A DNA stretch of 64,000 nucleotides from Sciurus carolinensis (lineage: Eukaryota; Chordata; Mammalia; Rodentia; Sciuridae), in assembly GCF_902686445.1 (NCBI RefSeq), contig NC_062218.1, positions 135,393,241 to 135,457,240 of the forward strand, in the 5' to 3' direction. Shown in pieces: positions 1 through 11,579 of this stretch. Position 1 is the stretch's first letter. Each line of letters opens with the position of its first letter. The notes under the pieces are model-generated. The model was not told where the DNA came from and made no database searches. It saw nothing but the letters and a program-made list of their open reading frames with translations. Position numbers and translations under genes: made by a program.

Positions 1-1887
1 GGGGTCAGAGCTTTCCTTGAGGTTTTCAGAGGAGGGAAGGGACAAGGCAGGAAGGCAAGCTGAGCAAATTTAGGATTGGACAGTTAAGTAATTATTGCAA
101 GTTTTGGGCTACCAAGTGTTCCCTAGTTATTTGGTACCTATTGTTGGAGTGATTTGGGGGCAGGAGAACTATTGATTTGGTGTGTAAGAGTTAGATAAAT
201 CTATTGGTTGTGATATGGGTGTTGGACTGGGTTGCATACAAAAGATATGTTTGAAGGCAAGCCAGCTGTGTCTTTAGAAATTAGCCAGCCCTTAGACGGC
301 AGTCTCTCCCTGGCCACCAAAACCCGAGGTGTTGAATAGGAGACCGCTGGGCCTTGAGGTTTCTGAAGATTCCCAGGCAATCACTGCAGACTTCAGACAG
401 GCTTTTCCCAGTGACTTTCAGTGGTGGGCCCTGGAGACGAGGCTGGCTCCGTGGGACAGGAGGCATCCAGATCCAGTGTCCTGAGGTAGAAAGCACCTGT
501 CTTCTGTGAGAGTCCAGACACTTTTGGGCAGGCAGCTATCCAGAAACACTGATTAATTTCAGGGTTTCAAGTCAAGCAAGATTCTTGGGTACCATGCATG
601 AGCCAGGCATTTCCCCAGCGGCCTGGTCTTTGATTCACATTCCTGTTTGCATCCACCTTTCTGTCTTACAGCTCTGTTTTCTGTCTCTCTCTTTGGCCTG
701 TTAATGAGCTCAGATTTGGACCTTCTACATCTTCCTTTCCTGATCTGCTGCTCAATATTTCCTGCTTAATGTGACTTCTGAATTGAAAGTGGACTTCAAC
801 CTTGGGTGGATAACTGGGCATCTTTACAGGCTCGGCACACTCCCTGCTTCATGGAATTCTGCACAATTCTAGGCAGTCTTTAGAGCAAGGAAGACAGTTA
901 TAATTGGTGACCTGGATTGGTAGGGGTCTGTAATCATAGGAGCGCAGGCTGCTCAGTCAATGGGCACTGTGCTTGCCTGAAGATACTAGCTCCTGGCTAA
1001 AGGACACAGGGTCAGGAAAGGTGAAGCCAGATGGAATGAAGACCTCTTGGTAGCTTCACCAGAGGAGGAAGGTTCAAACCCTGGATGGTCAGCTCAAAGC
1101 AAGCTACAGGCCTAAGGAGGGTCCTGGAGGAAGAGCTGAACCAGATGTTGATAGACCAGGACTTTCCACTAACTTATGAGTTTGATCCACAGCTGCTCTG
1201 TGTTTGTCTGGCAGATGTCTGCAGCCCTGGATGTGGAGAGAATGAAGTACTTGGAATTTAAAGGAACTGATTTAGTTGGCTGAAGTGATCACTTGCACTG
1301 TTAGATAAATGGGGTGGAAACATTTAAAAATGAATGAACCATATTATGATGATTAGAATAAAAGACCAGTGAGAAGAGATGCCTAAGAAAAATAAAAATA
1401 AAACCATGTTAGCGTGATGAAAGCTCCCTTTAGGCCTCTGCACAGTGGGCTGCGTGCATGAATCATTGGAGATGTTTCTTCTACCCATCCCTGCATGGCC
1501 ATTAAGACGCTCAGGGAGGAGTGCCCGGTCTCCTTCACATGACTGATTCTGGTTATCACCATCTGCAAGCAGCTTGCCTGGGACATGGTCAGCTTGATGG
1601 TTCTGCTGACAGGGCAGAGGCTTTCTGAAGAAAGGAGCAGATGGGAAAACTCCCCTGGTCTCTGTCAGTAATGCTGACAGACATAAGGCCAGGTCTCAGC
1701 TGCCTGCCTTGCACTGGGCTCACCCAACAGTGCTTGACTGGGGCCTTTCCCCAGGGCCATGGGTGAGGTGCCCATCTGCTCTCTTCATCTCACACCTATA
1801 TCCTGGAACTGATATACTTTCCGAATTTGGGTTGAACACGTGTATTATAGTCCTTTGTACATTGCGGTAGGGATTATAAAAACAACA
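1..1887. other. unique sequence, no feature recognised
   Basis: No repeat family or coding frame stands out in this 1.9-kb stretch. The frames present are at most about 70 codons and show no family resemblance. It may be intronic or intergenic. Confidence 0.5.
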
Positions 1888-2221
1888 CAGTTGGCTCTCC
1901 ATATCTGCAGGGTCCTAATGTGCAGGTTCAAACAACCACAGATTGAAAATATTTAGAGAAAAAATTGCATCCATATGAAACACGTACAGACTTTTTCCTT
2001 GCCATTTTTCACAAGACAATCAGTATAACAACCATTCACATAGCACTTACGTTGTATTAGGTATTATAACTAATACGGAGATGATCTAATGCATACAGGA
2101 AGATATGTGTAGGTTATATGCAAATACTATGCCATTTTACATAAGGGACTTAAGTGTTCTCAAATTTTGGTCTCTGAAGGGGATTCTGGAATCAATACCC
2201 ACAGATGGTAAGGGATGACTG
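1888..2221 (+). mobile_element. Tigger-type DNA transposon, MER2-like (non-autonomous)
   Basis: It begins CAGTTGGCTCTCCATATC and ends AAGGGATGACTG followed by TA. The ends match the MER2/Tigger terminal inverted repeat. The interior has the MER2 landmarks 'gtattaggtattataa' and 'atgcaaatactatgcc'. At about 334 bp it is close to the full MER2 length. A second copy lies at 41272-41608. Confidence 0.85.
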
Positions 2222-2550
2222 TATCTGAGTAAAGATAAGAATACTGCTCAGGCAAACTAGGCTGGGACCAGGGAGGGATGTGTAGGAGATGAACAGAGAG
2301 AACTTATTCATTGCGCAGTGTCCCAGAAGTAATGAGGTCCTTTCTATTTGTGTTTAAAGTTGGGAATTTATACACCCCTAGGCATATACCAAAAGAATTG
2401 AAATAGATTTTTGTACATGTATATTCATAGCAGCATTATTCACAAGAGGCAGAAGGTGGAAGCCACCCAAGTGTCCATCAACAGAAAAATGAGTAAACAA
2501 AATATGGTCTATGCATGCAAGAAAATATTATTCAGCTTTTAAAACAGAAG

Positions 2551-2675
2551 GTCACACAATGGCGTGGAGCTGTGGGCCTAGCTACTTGGGAAGCTGAGGC
2601 AGGAGGATCACTTGAGCCCAGGAGTTCAAGGCCAGCCTGGGCAACATAATGAGATCCTATCTCAAAGAGGAGGAA
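2551..2675 (+). mobile_element. 7SL-derived B1/Alu-like SINE monomer
   Basis: It contains 'ggaggatcacttgagccc', 'ttcaaggccagcctgggc' and 'acataatgagatcctatctc', which are standard right-half 7SL SINE landmarks. The pol III A-box end is degraded. It interrupts the L1M 3' end between 'ttcagctttt' and 'aaattctaacacatgc'. Confidence 0.8.
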
Positions 2676-2980
2676 ATAAGGAAAGAAATTCTAACACATG
2701 CTGTAACATGGATGAACCTGAGGACATTACACTAAGTAAACAAACCAGTCACAAAAGGACAAATACTGTATGGTTTCATTTATGTGAAGTGCCCAGAATT
2801 GTCAAATCGATCAGGACAGAAAGAATGATGGTTTCCAGGGGCTGTGGGAGTTAGTGTTTAATAGGGAGAGTCTTCGCTTGGAAAGTCGAACAAGTTCTGG
2901 AACTGGGTAGTGGGGATGGTGACACATGGTGTGAATGTACTTAATACCACTGAATGAACTGCTTAAAAATCATTAAGATG

Positions 2981-3060
2981 GGGCAGGGAGTAGCTCAGGG
3001 GTAGAATGCTTGCCCAGCATGCACAAGGCCCTAGGGTCCATCCCTACCACTGTGAAAAAT
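2981..3060 (+). mobile_element. ID SINE
   Basis: tRNA-derived ID core: 'gtagctcaggggtagaatgc', 'cccagcatgcacaaggcc' and a short A-rich tail. It is flanked by an imperfect 16-bp duplication (2965-2980 and 3061-3076, 12 of 16 matching) inside L1M sequence, so it arrived after the L1. Confidence 0.85.
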
Positions 3061-3107
3061 AAGAATGGCTAAGATGATAAATGTTATATATAATTTACCA
3101 CAATATT

Positions 3108-4906
3108 TTTTTAATTTTAAGAAGTTGGAAATTTATAAATTAAATATCAGGCACACGATAGAGAGGAACCACAGACTCCAGGACCTCAGACAATACTTTT
3201 GTCTCTGAGTCACCTCAGGAACAGAGGGTCTTGTGTCTGCCTGGCCACAGGGATGCTGGGAGGATCTGGGAGGGTAAACAGGCCCTGTGCCTGGCCACCT
3301 GCAGCACATCCCAAGCCCAGCACTCCTGTGGTCCAGGCTCCAGGGTTAAGGGGGTGGGAAGCCTAAGTGTGAGAGAGGTGTGGGCTGATTTAGGATTATA
3401 TGCAAATACTATGCCTTTTGGGCTGTCTCAAGAGGCAGATCCCTCTTGAGATGCAGTGAAAGTTAAATGACATAATGTTCCTGCAGGTGGTACCTGGACC
3501 CTGGAAAGAACCTCAGGAAGTGTGGGCTGAGGTTGTGGCTGATATTCTTGCATTCATCATCATCCACCCACCCCTTCCTTACACCCAGAGCTCAGTTCAT
3601 TACCTTCCACCTCTTCCATGAACCCACAACCACACCTCAAAGCCCTTGATCTCTCTCTGGCACTGGAAATCTTTCCAGCTCTGGCAATATCTCCCAAATG
3701 AGGGGGGTGCACCCCCAAGGAAGGTTCCTATGTGATGCACAGCTGGGGCATGGAATGAAATTGACCCCCTTCCAGTTCTTTCTCAATGATGCTGAAGATC
3801 TCATGCTGATACAATCTCATGTCCGAAATTGTCTCTAGCGCTTGCTCATCCCCCTCCCTCCGCCCTTTCTTTTAACACAGAGAGGCAGCCTCAGACTTCA
3901 AGCCTCCAGCATGCTGCGGTATCTGGTTATAATTTAATAACTTCCCTTCCTTGTATTTATTTTTAGAGTTTCTTTCTATTTTGAGCAAGTGGAACTGGTT
4001 TTCTATTTACCAGAGTGTATAACATTTACTTTAAAAATAACTTTAAGTAAAAAAACATGGGTCAATTTAAAGAATAATATGGTCAATAATAGGAGAAGAG
4101 GTGTGTGGCTCTGGTAGGAACCACAAAAGAGGGGTACGGTGGGGTACAGACTTTTGAGAGACCTAGAGAATTCCTGTGCGTCTTTCACACCCGAGCTCAA
4201 ATGTCAGCTCCTCTCTGAGTCCCCATTCCTCCACCTGACAACTGAAGAGCACCCAAATGCCCATGAAAATTGCCTCTTTGTATTTCTAAAGAACATTCCC
4301 TAAGGCAGGTAATGGGGTGGGGCCACCCTGAGTCCCCAACCCTCAACCAAGAGTCAGCCCAGAGCAGACATCTGGGACTGTTTGTCACATGGAGGTTGCT
4401 GGCTGAGAGAGGCAGAAGGATCCCCAAGGGACAGGGAATGGCAGGACCCACGTATTTCTACATGACAAGGTCAGGCATCAGAGCTCTCTCTTTCCAAAAC
4501 CCTCCTTGGTCCAAGCAGCAGAAGTTTCTATATGTACCTCTGAAAATGTGGGTTCAGGAAAAGGATCAGTGGGCCAGCTCCCTCTGGAATCGAGGTGGTG
4601 CAAAATACAAAACTCCAACACAGGATGAATTTAGGTCACATGTCTCAAGACAACATTTTTATGAGTTCATGCAATCTAAACTTGTGACAACAGTAGTACC
4701 TGCTGCCTTGGCATTTATATGACACACACACACACATGTGCATATATGTATTCTCACATTTACCATCATCTGACATCTCTCCTTCACAACACCTCACAAT
4801 ATATTTATTTATATAAATACATATATGTGTTTATACATATATGTACACACATATATATAATTTTACTTATTCTTCAAAATAAACCCTCAGTACAGTCTAT
4901 CTACCT
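3108..4906. other. mostly unique sequence, no gene recognised
   Basis: A short stretch at about 3396-3416 ('tatatgcaaatactatgcc') resembles a scrap of MER2 interior. The rest is unassigned apart from the simple repeats at 4720-4870. The 150-codon frame at 4270-4722 has no recognisable domain, overlaps an antisense frame, and I treat it as chance. Confidence 0.5.
4720..4870. repeat. CA/AT-rich simple-repeat region
   Basis: A (CA)7-like run at about 4721-4735 is followed by alternating purine-pyrimidine text such as 'catatatgtgtttatacata' around 4820-4860. Confidence 0.8.
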
Positions 4907-5276
4907 GTTATAAATTGGATCCCATGTGTTAAGGGCTTGGTCCCCAGTCTGTGGTGTTCTTGGGAGGTAGTGGAAACTTTAGCAAGTGAGGCCTAGTGGA
5001 AAGAAGTTGGGTCCCAGGGTCGGGGGTGTGCCCTTGAAGGTAATATTGGGATCCTGGCCACTTCCTTTTTCTCTTTTTGCTCCCAGCCACCATGAGGTGA
5101 TCAGCTTTGCTCCACCACACACTTCCTACCATTATGTTCTGCCTTGCCATAGGCCCAGAAACAATGGAGCTGACTGACCTGACTGTGGACTGAAACCAGG
5201 AGTCAAAATAAACCTTTCCTCCTTGTAAGTTGTTTACCTCAGATATTTAGTCACAGTGATGAAAATCTGACTAACA
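4907..5276 (+). mobile_element. MaLR-type solo LTR
   Basis: Begins TGTTATAAATTGG and ends CTGACTAACA (TG...CA ends). It has the MaLR layout: 'ggtccccagtc' near the start, 'aataaacctttcctccttg' (polyadenylation signal) and a 'gatgaaaatctgactaaca' end. No internal region is attached, so it is a solo LTR or a fragment. Confidence 0.85.
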
Positions 5277-5289
5277 TACTACTATATAT

Positions 5290-5425
5290 TATTTTACGTA
5301 TTCCTCAAAAGAAATCCCCAAAGTAGGGACTGTCATCTCCATTTACATCTGGAGAAACTGAGGCTCTACTTTGCCCTACGGTCATACAGATAGATTAGGG
5401 TCACAGTCTGACATCTTCTGATTCC
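5290..5425 (-). mobile_element. MIR fragment
   Basis: 'catctggagaaactgaggct' is the reverse complement of the MIR core (CCTCAGTTTCC...), with 'ggtcatacagatag' downstream. Confidence 0.6.
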
Positions 5426-5430
5426 TGTAT

Positions 5431-6026
5431 TCATTCTGCTGCCCACTCAGAGGGACACCCTCACACATGGCTGTCCCTCTGCCTGGCCCAGCCTGGTAGG
5501 GTAAGAGCTGCTCTGACAGCCCCTCTTTGTTGAACAGGAAATCCTATGGATGCCATAAAGACACACACTCAACTCTACATGAACTGTGGCCCATGGCTTG
5601 GATGTTTTCCAGTGTGGTCAAGGGGCAAAGGTGTAGGTCCGTCACCTCCTATAGCAGGGAAAAACAGCCTCGCGCTTGGCCCAAGGACTGATGAGACCCA
5701 GAATATAGGGCCCCTGATGCCCAGAGCTGGGGTTTAGGATTCTGAATCACCCTGCACCCTCCATCTCCTAGTAGGAGTGCCTAAGCCTCAATTTTCTACA
5801 GCTATGTTTGAAAGCACCAGCTTAGGAAACGTTAGAATAATCACAGGAAGAAAGATTGGCTCTTTCTTTTATGACAGCTCTAGGAAAAAAAGAAAACCAG
5901 GTCAAGCTTTGGAAAAACAAGCTACTACATCAAGGACAAAGACAAGTGCTAGTCCTACTGTGACCAGTGGCTGGCAAGTCCCGTCCTGAGCACTGCAGAC
6001 CTACCAGCTCATCTAATTCTTATACC
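5431..6026. other. unique sequence, nothing recognised
   Basis: No repeat landmarks or credible coding frame were seen. Confidence 0.5.
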
Positions 6027-6480
6027 TGCTGTGTTTGGACACAGTTTGAGCGTGTCTTTCAAGGATTTGTGTATTGGCAGCTTAGTCCTCAAAGTGACAG
6101 TGTCAAAACGGGGTATGGCACCTTTAAGAGGTGGGCCTAGTGGGAAGTGGTTAGGTCATTGGGAGCACTGTCCTCAGAAGGGATTAAGATTCTCATGGGA
6201 CTTTGAGTTAGATGTCTCAAGAGTGAGCTGTTATAAAAGAGCCCCTCCCCACTCTATGGCTCCCGTGTCTCCATGTTATCACCTCTGCTTATACATGCTG
6301 TCACCATTCTTACACCATTACCATTATGATACCATCATCATGAGGTCCTCACCAGAGCTGATCTGATGATGACTCCATGCTCTTGAACCACAAGAACTTG
6401 TAGGCTAAATAAGCATCTTCTCTTTATAAAGTATCCAGCCTCAGGTATTTCACCGTAGCAATGGGAAACCAACTAATACA
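6027..6480 (+). mobile_element. MaLR-type solo LTR
   Basis: About 454 bp. It contains 'gtgggcctagtgggaagtgg', 'ttgggagcactgtcctcaga', 'ttataaaagagcccctcccc' and an end of 'gaaaccaactaataca'. This is the MST/THE1-like MaLR pattern. Confidence 0.88.
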
Positions 6481-6544
6481 CAACCCTGTGAGTTCTATTA
6501 ACATTTCCATTTTAAATATTCAGAAACAAATGCTCTGTGGCTTA

Positions 6545-6936
6545 GAAATGAGGTGTCCCCCAAAAGCTCGTGTGTGAGACAATGCAAAAATTTTCAGAAG
6601 TGTAACTAATCAGTGGCTAAATCCACTAGTATGGATTAACAGGGCAGTAACTACAGGCAAGTAGGGTGTGGTTGGAGGAAGTAGGTCACTGGAGATGTGC
6701 CTTTGGGGTTTATATTTTGACCTTGGTGAGTGGAGCTCTCTTTGCTTTCTGGTTGCCATGCTCTGAGTTGCTTTCCTCTACCATACCCTTCCGCCATGAT
6801 ATTCTGCCTCGCCTGGGACCCAGAGTTATGGAGTCAGCTGATAGTGGACTAAACCCTGAAACCATGAATCAAAATATATGTTCCTTCAAGTTGTTCTTGT
6901 CAGGTCTTTTGGTCACTGCAAAGACTGACTAAAACA
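6545..6936 (+). mobile_element. MaLR-type solo LTR
   Basis: Starts 'gaaatgaggtgtcccccaaa' and ends 'aagactgactaaaaca'. It has 'gttatggagtcagctgatag' and 'tcaaaatatatgttcctt' near the 3' end. It lies only 64 bp downstream of the previous LTR, in the same orientation, but differs from it in sequence. Confidence 0.8.
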
Positions 6937-8164
6937 GAGGCTATGAGGTGAGGGGGGAGGTTGGAGTGACATTTAGAAGGCCCTTGGGGACTGTTGATGA
7001 TGGTGGGTGACTCTGGGTTAAGATGCTCTGAGATCCATAGCTTAGGAAGCAGACCAGTGTCTCTCAAAATGGGATTCACAGGGAAGATGCAATTTAGGAA
7101 TGAGAGCGGGCAGAGGGGACCCTGGTGGAATGGGGTGATGTAAACAAGATGACTCTGCAGTGGCTTGATGACTTGAAGGCTGTGCTGAGCATTGTTCTCT
7201 GAAGTGTGCTCTGTAGAGACTCAGACTGGAGTTCTGGAGTTGAAGCTGCAGGGAAACAGCTGGTCATCACCACTGTCTCCCTGTCAGTCACTGCTTAATA
7301 TTTACTATCCCAAATCTCCCTGCTTCCGACACTCTGATCCCTCCTGGTACTCACCGCCTTCTAACATACTAGATAATCTACTTGTTTTCTATATTTAGAG
7401 CTATCATATTGCCCTGCCCCAATCCCGACAGGAATCCCCAAAGACTTAGAACATTCTAGAATAATCTAGAGGAGACCAGAAAGCACGCCGAGGCCATGGA
7501 TGGCCTCTTTCTTTTGCGCATCCTGATGGTGGTCCCACCTTGCCATGGGTGCCGAGGGTCTGCCTCCTCAGGAGGGGCTCAGGATGCTGCATGGTGGGTT
7601 TGTGTGAGGGCCTGTGTCAGAGGGGTTATCTGCCCCTGTGTGAAGAATGCTTTTAAACCCATGTCTGGGCTCCTGACCTTCTGAGAGAGAAAACAGATGC
7701 ACCATTTATCCCCTTCCTGCCCCCGGAGGAGCCCAGCATCTCGGGGTTTTAGGGAGTCGGGTCAAGCTAAGGAATGTCTGGCCTTTGTACCCTAAGGGTT
7801 AATGACAGCCTGCTGTTCCCAGAACACCAGAGCCTAAATCCTGTAAGCCCCAGAGCTCCCTCAGGATCCCTCTTGGAAGTTGCCCGTCAGGGTCCTGATT
7901 AACAACTGGAAAGCCAACCCTGGTTTTTTGATAGGTTCAGTGTACACACTGTACAAGGCACGGACGTGGAAGTGCTGCTGTTCTGGTGCCCCTGGGAGGT
8001 CTAAGACCCATCCCCCACCTGACTGGACTTTGGATGTGCCTTTTAAGTCTAGGGAATTCTAGGGCTCTGCTCAAAGCCACCTCTTCACTTATGTTAACGG
8101 TCATGTGCATTTACGGAGCCCATGTTGTCATTTACAAAGCATTTGCATATAAGCCACAGTGGCA
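6937..8164. other. unique sequence, nothing recognised
   Basis: About 1.2 kb without clear interspersed repeats. Several small frames overlap here without family similarity. Confidence 0.5.
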
Positions 8165-8310
8165 TTTGGGAAAGAAACTGAGCTTAGAGCTGAAGATTTC
8201 TGTTCAAGTGTAGGCACTGCTTTGTGACCTTGGGCAACTCGCTTAAATTTTCTGAGCTCTGTTTCCTTGTTTACAAAACACTGCTGCAAGGAATTATTGT
8301 AAGACTGACT
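8165..8310 (+). mobile_element. MIR SINE
   Basis: Core 'gtgaccttgggcaactcgct', then 'tctgagctctgtttccttg' and 'tacaaaacactgctgcaagg', matching the MIR 3' half. Confidence 0.8.
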
Positions 8311-8614
8311 TTACTTTGAGGATTTTAGGGTCAAAATCAGCTTCTGGACCAGTTTGTTAAAGCATCTGAATTATCATCAGTTTAAAAAATTAGGAGCTGC
8401 CCCTTAAAAATCCAGCTTTCCATGTTCTTAAATTTAAAGTGAGGTGCTCTAGCACATTGCAGAACCAACATCCCTGCTTTCTAGCAGTCAGGGCTGAGTG
8501 ACAGCCATAGCCTTCACAGGTAACCCTGGGGGACTGTGACTTATAAATAGCGATGTGCTTATAATCATGTGTGTTACTCTAGGGAAAAGATACTTATTGT
8601 GTCTAAACTGAGCA

Positions 8615-9062
8615 CATGATGGAAGCAACCCAAGTGATCATCATCAGGTGAATGCAGAAACGAAATGTGGTGAATTCATACAATGGTGTATCAGTGAGCC
8701 CTAAAAAAGAAGGAAATATTGACATGCTACCACCTGCATGAAACTTGAGGACATTATGCTAAGGAAATAAGCCACTCACAAAACAACAGATGCTGTGTGA
8801 CTCCAATTCTATAGGAGGTACTTAAACTGGGCAAAATCGCAGAGACAGAAAGTAGAATGGTGGTCAGCAGGGACTAGGGGGAGAAGGGGTGGGGTGTTGG
8901 TGTTTAACTGGAACACAGGTTCTTTTGGGAAAGATGAGAAAGTTCCAGAGATGGATATCGGTGATGACTGCACAACAGTGGGCTGGTGTATAATGCCACG
9001 GAACAGTATACTTTAAAATGGAAACAGAGATACATTTCAAGTATATGTTACCAAAATTTAAG
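8615..9062 (+). mobile_element. L1M 3' end (ORF2 tail and 3' UTR)
   Basis: Parallel to the element at 2368-3107: 'atggaagcaacccaagtg', 'gaaacttgaggacattatgc', 'aaataagccactcacaaaa' and 'gagacagaaagtagaatgg'. It ends near 'gttaccaaaattta'. No SINE interrupts this copy. Confidence 0.85.
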
Positions 9063-9454
9063 GGGGGGTAGGTGCATGTAATTTGCTAATCAGTCCCTAC
9101 AGCCTGGGGGGAGGGGTGGGTGTCACATTTCTGACTCTATTCGGCATCCTTGCCCACACCAGCTGTCAGAAAGCCCACCAAGAGGCTCCTTCCTCTCCTG
9201 AGATCTCAGCCACCCCAGGCTGGTGTCTAAGGAGGAGCAAGCCTCCTGGTATTTACGGTATGTGGACCAGGCAAGTCAGAGGGCTCATACCTGCACAGTG
9301 TCTGCAGCTGCAAAGGACGAACCAGATGTTTGAGCTCTTACTTGTTTATAAACCAGATGTCTGCTCCCATCCAGACCCCCTGTGTTTATACTGTGGCAGG
9401 GGCTGGGGTGGCCAATATGACCAGTGCACGCTTGGAAGGTATATCTGCGGAAGT

Positions 9455-9665
9455 CACTCCATGATGCTCACCCGCTCACCTCTTAGCTGTGTGACCTTCA
9501 GTGAGTTCATTAACTTCTCCTTCCTCAGTTTCCTCAACTGCGTAGCAGAGATACTAACAACTTCCCACCTTATAGTGTCATGAACAAATGAAGGTTTCTA
9601 AAGTGCTCAGAATCATGTAGGGCATGCAGTAAGTGCTTAATACATGTGTATCATCATAATTATTC
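9455..9665 (+). mobile_element. MIR SINE
   Basis: 'cttagctgtgtgaccttcag', 'tcctcagtttcctcaactgc', then 'taagtgcttaatacatgtg' at the 3' end. Nearly full length. Confidence 0.85.
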
Positions 9666-9669
9666 CTGC

Positions 9670-10913
9670 CTCTCCTCCTGCCCTTTTCCCCCTATTGCTC
9701 CTAGTTTTCCTTTCCAGACCCAACCTCATAGCATCAGCTTTAGGGTTGGGGGTGGTGGGATGGAGAAACCCACCCCATGCCATCTTGGTCTTTCTGAGAA
9801 AATAAACTCATTTGCACACATCTGATGAAAAGCAGAATTTGTGCAAACACTTAAAATGCAGAACTGTGTGAATTCTCCAGTGATAGTAGAAAGAAATCTT
9901 TATATAAGGTTCATGTTACCTAGTCTGTTGTAAAAACCTTTGTTGTATCTTAAAGGTGTGCAGCTCTCGAAATAACTGGAATCTCCCCAGGCCAAAAACA
10001 GAAAGCCCATCAGTGCTGCACAAGTTCAATCATACTTGAAAAAATATTTCCCTTTATTTCACTGTGCAGCGAGGCATGAAATTGTACCTAACCATCCACT
10101 TAGCTGGCCCTTTGAATACTCAGTGCTCTGTAGCATTTGGGCAAGGTACATGGTGCCAGGCTTCAGCTGGTTCTGCTTTGCTAATTATTCCAAATAAATA
10201 GCAAATGTCGCCTTCCTGTTTCTCTCCTCCCTTTTTCTGCTGTCGTCTGCTCTTCATAAATGTTCACTAATTTTCACACCAATTTCCATTTGGCTATAGT
10301 TCTGAAGAGAGAGAAGCACAGGGACATTTGTTAGTGAAAAATCTGGGAAATTTGATTTGGGAGATGTTCTTTTTATACAGGCATCTAATTGTTGAAAGGA
10401 CCTCGTTTGTAATTTGTAGTTAAATTTGTTAAATCCCAGAATGTTTTGATTTTTTTTTTCTTTTTGCTGTTTTAGTAATGCAGAGCCCAAATTAAGTTAA
10501 AAATATTTCCAACTCTGTATTTGGCTTTGTTCTGCATTTTCATCAGCTATTGTGGATGGAGAATATTAAATAGCACAACAATAGTAATTTCAGAATTTCA
10601 GAACTCAATGGGGGTGATTTATAGAAACTTGAAGCTCTTACCATAATATTTTGTTAAAAATGTTTCCTCTCATTGTGCCTGATTTAATACAGATCCTTCT
10701 CTTTTGTTCTTTATTTCTTTAAATGACTGAAATAAGTTAAATGCATACAGGTTTATCTTAGCCTCCAATGCAAAGATAAAAGGAATCAATATGAAAAGCA
10801 CCCTATAAGTTATATCAATGGCAGAAGAATGTTGAATTTTCATTACTGACCAGAGTAAATGCCTCAGCTGTTTTTGTTTAAAAGCTGGGTTGGGGATTGG
10901 ATCTATTTGCTAG
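9670..10913. other. AT-rich, repeat-poor block; candidate conserved non-coding sequence
   Basis: I could not assign any repeat family to most of this 1.2-kb AT-rich block. It is simply repeat-poor relative to its surroundings. No coding frame is credible. Whether it is conserved cannot be judged from one sequence. Confidence 0.35.
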
Positions 10914-10940
10914 AAAAAAAAAAAAAAAAAAAAAAAAAAA
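10914..10940. repeat. poly(A) tract, 27 A
   Basis: An uninterrupted run of 27 A follows 'gctgggttggggattgg', which may be a truncated ID unit. The tract could be its tail. Confidence 0.8.
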
Positions 10941-10950
10941 CACAACACTG

Positions 10951-11085
10951 ACTTAACCTTTTGGAGACTCGATGTCATCTATGAAATGGCGGTAATAAAA
11001 CAAGAATTGAATTATGTGAAAATGTCAGCCATGCATGGCATGCATGGTGCACAGCAAGTTTTGAGTATATGGCTGTTTTTATCAG
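10951..11085 (+). mobile_element. MIR SINE fragment
   Basis: 'gacttaaccttttggagact' and 'catctatgaaatggcggtaa' follow the MIR 3' half. Confidence 0.65.
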
Positions 11086-11096
11086 AATTCTCTCCT

Positions 11097-11200
11097 CCCT
11101 TCCTTCCAAATATTTAATAGGTGCCCACTATGTACCACAAGCTGTGCTAGGTGCCAAGAGTATAATGCTCAACAAACTCACTGATTCAACACCAGATTTG
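11097..11200 (+). mobile_element. L2 fragment
   Basis: 'gtgcccactatgtaccacaa', 'gctgtgctaggtgccaagag' and 'aatgctcaacaa' match the L2 3' region. Strand is inferred from the usual L2 reading. Confidence 0.6.
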
Positions 11201-11384
11201 CAGCATGGTGTCTGACTGCTTAGAACTTTGGGGGCGAGCTTCTACAGATATCAGAACTTGTCTATATCTTCTCCTGACCTTTGCTGTCAGTTCTTTTTTG
11301 AACTTCTTTAGAATTCACTGTGTACATTTTAAAATTTGTACCCTTTATTTGAACAGGAAAAATAAAGCACCACCAATGTCCTTC

Positions 11385-11575
11385 GTATCAATTAAGCACC
11401 CACCACGTGCTTACCAAGATTGCTCCAGGCCCATGACATCATTTTGTCTTCTCACCAACATCCTGGGAGGTCAACGGGGTGATCATCTTCATGTTACTGA
11501 TGAGGAAACTGAGACCCCAAGAATTGACGCAAATTTCCCAAAGTTGCAGCTAGAAGGAACTTCCAGATCAGGAAC
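11385..11575 (-). mobile_element. MIR SINE
   Basis: Reverse complement of MIR: 'gcacccaccacgtgcttacc', then 'ctgatgaggaaactgagacc' and 'caaatttcccaaagttgcag'. Confidence 0.75.
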
Positions 11576-11579
11576 TTTT

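Larger units (their letters stand above)
2368..3107 (+). mobile_element. L1M 3' end, ORF2 tail and 3' UTR, interrupted twice
   Basis: The text follows the old mammalian L1 3' end: 'catagcagcattattcac', 'ccaagtgtccatcaac', 'acatggatgaacctgagg' and 'gtttccaggggctg', ending near 'atttaccacaat'. A B1/Alu-like SINE (2551-2675) and an ID SINE (2981-3060) have inserted into it. It is non-functional. Confidence 0.88.

Noticed and set aside
4270..4722. 150-codon open frame overlapping an antisense frame
   Set aside because: Low-complexity CA repeat follows directly and nothing in the translation is recognisable.
4907..6936. Possible provirus bounded by LTRs
   Set aside because: The LTRs belong to different types and no gag, pol or env-like text lies between them.
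9083..9583. 166-codon open frame (plus strand), the longest in the window
   Set aside because: No domain or family resemblance. It runs into a MIR at its 3' end, has no splice context, and its length is within chance for 64 kb.
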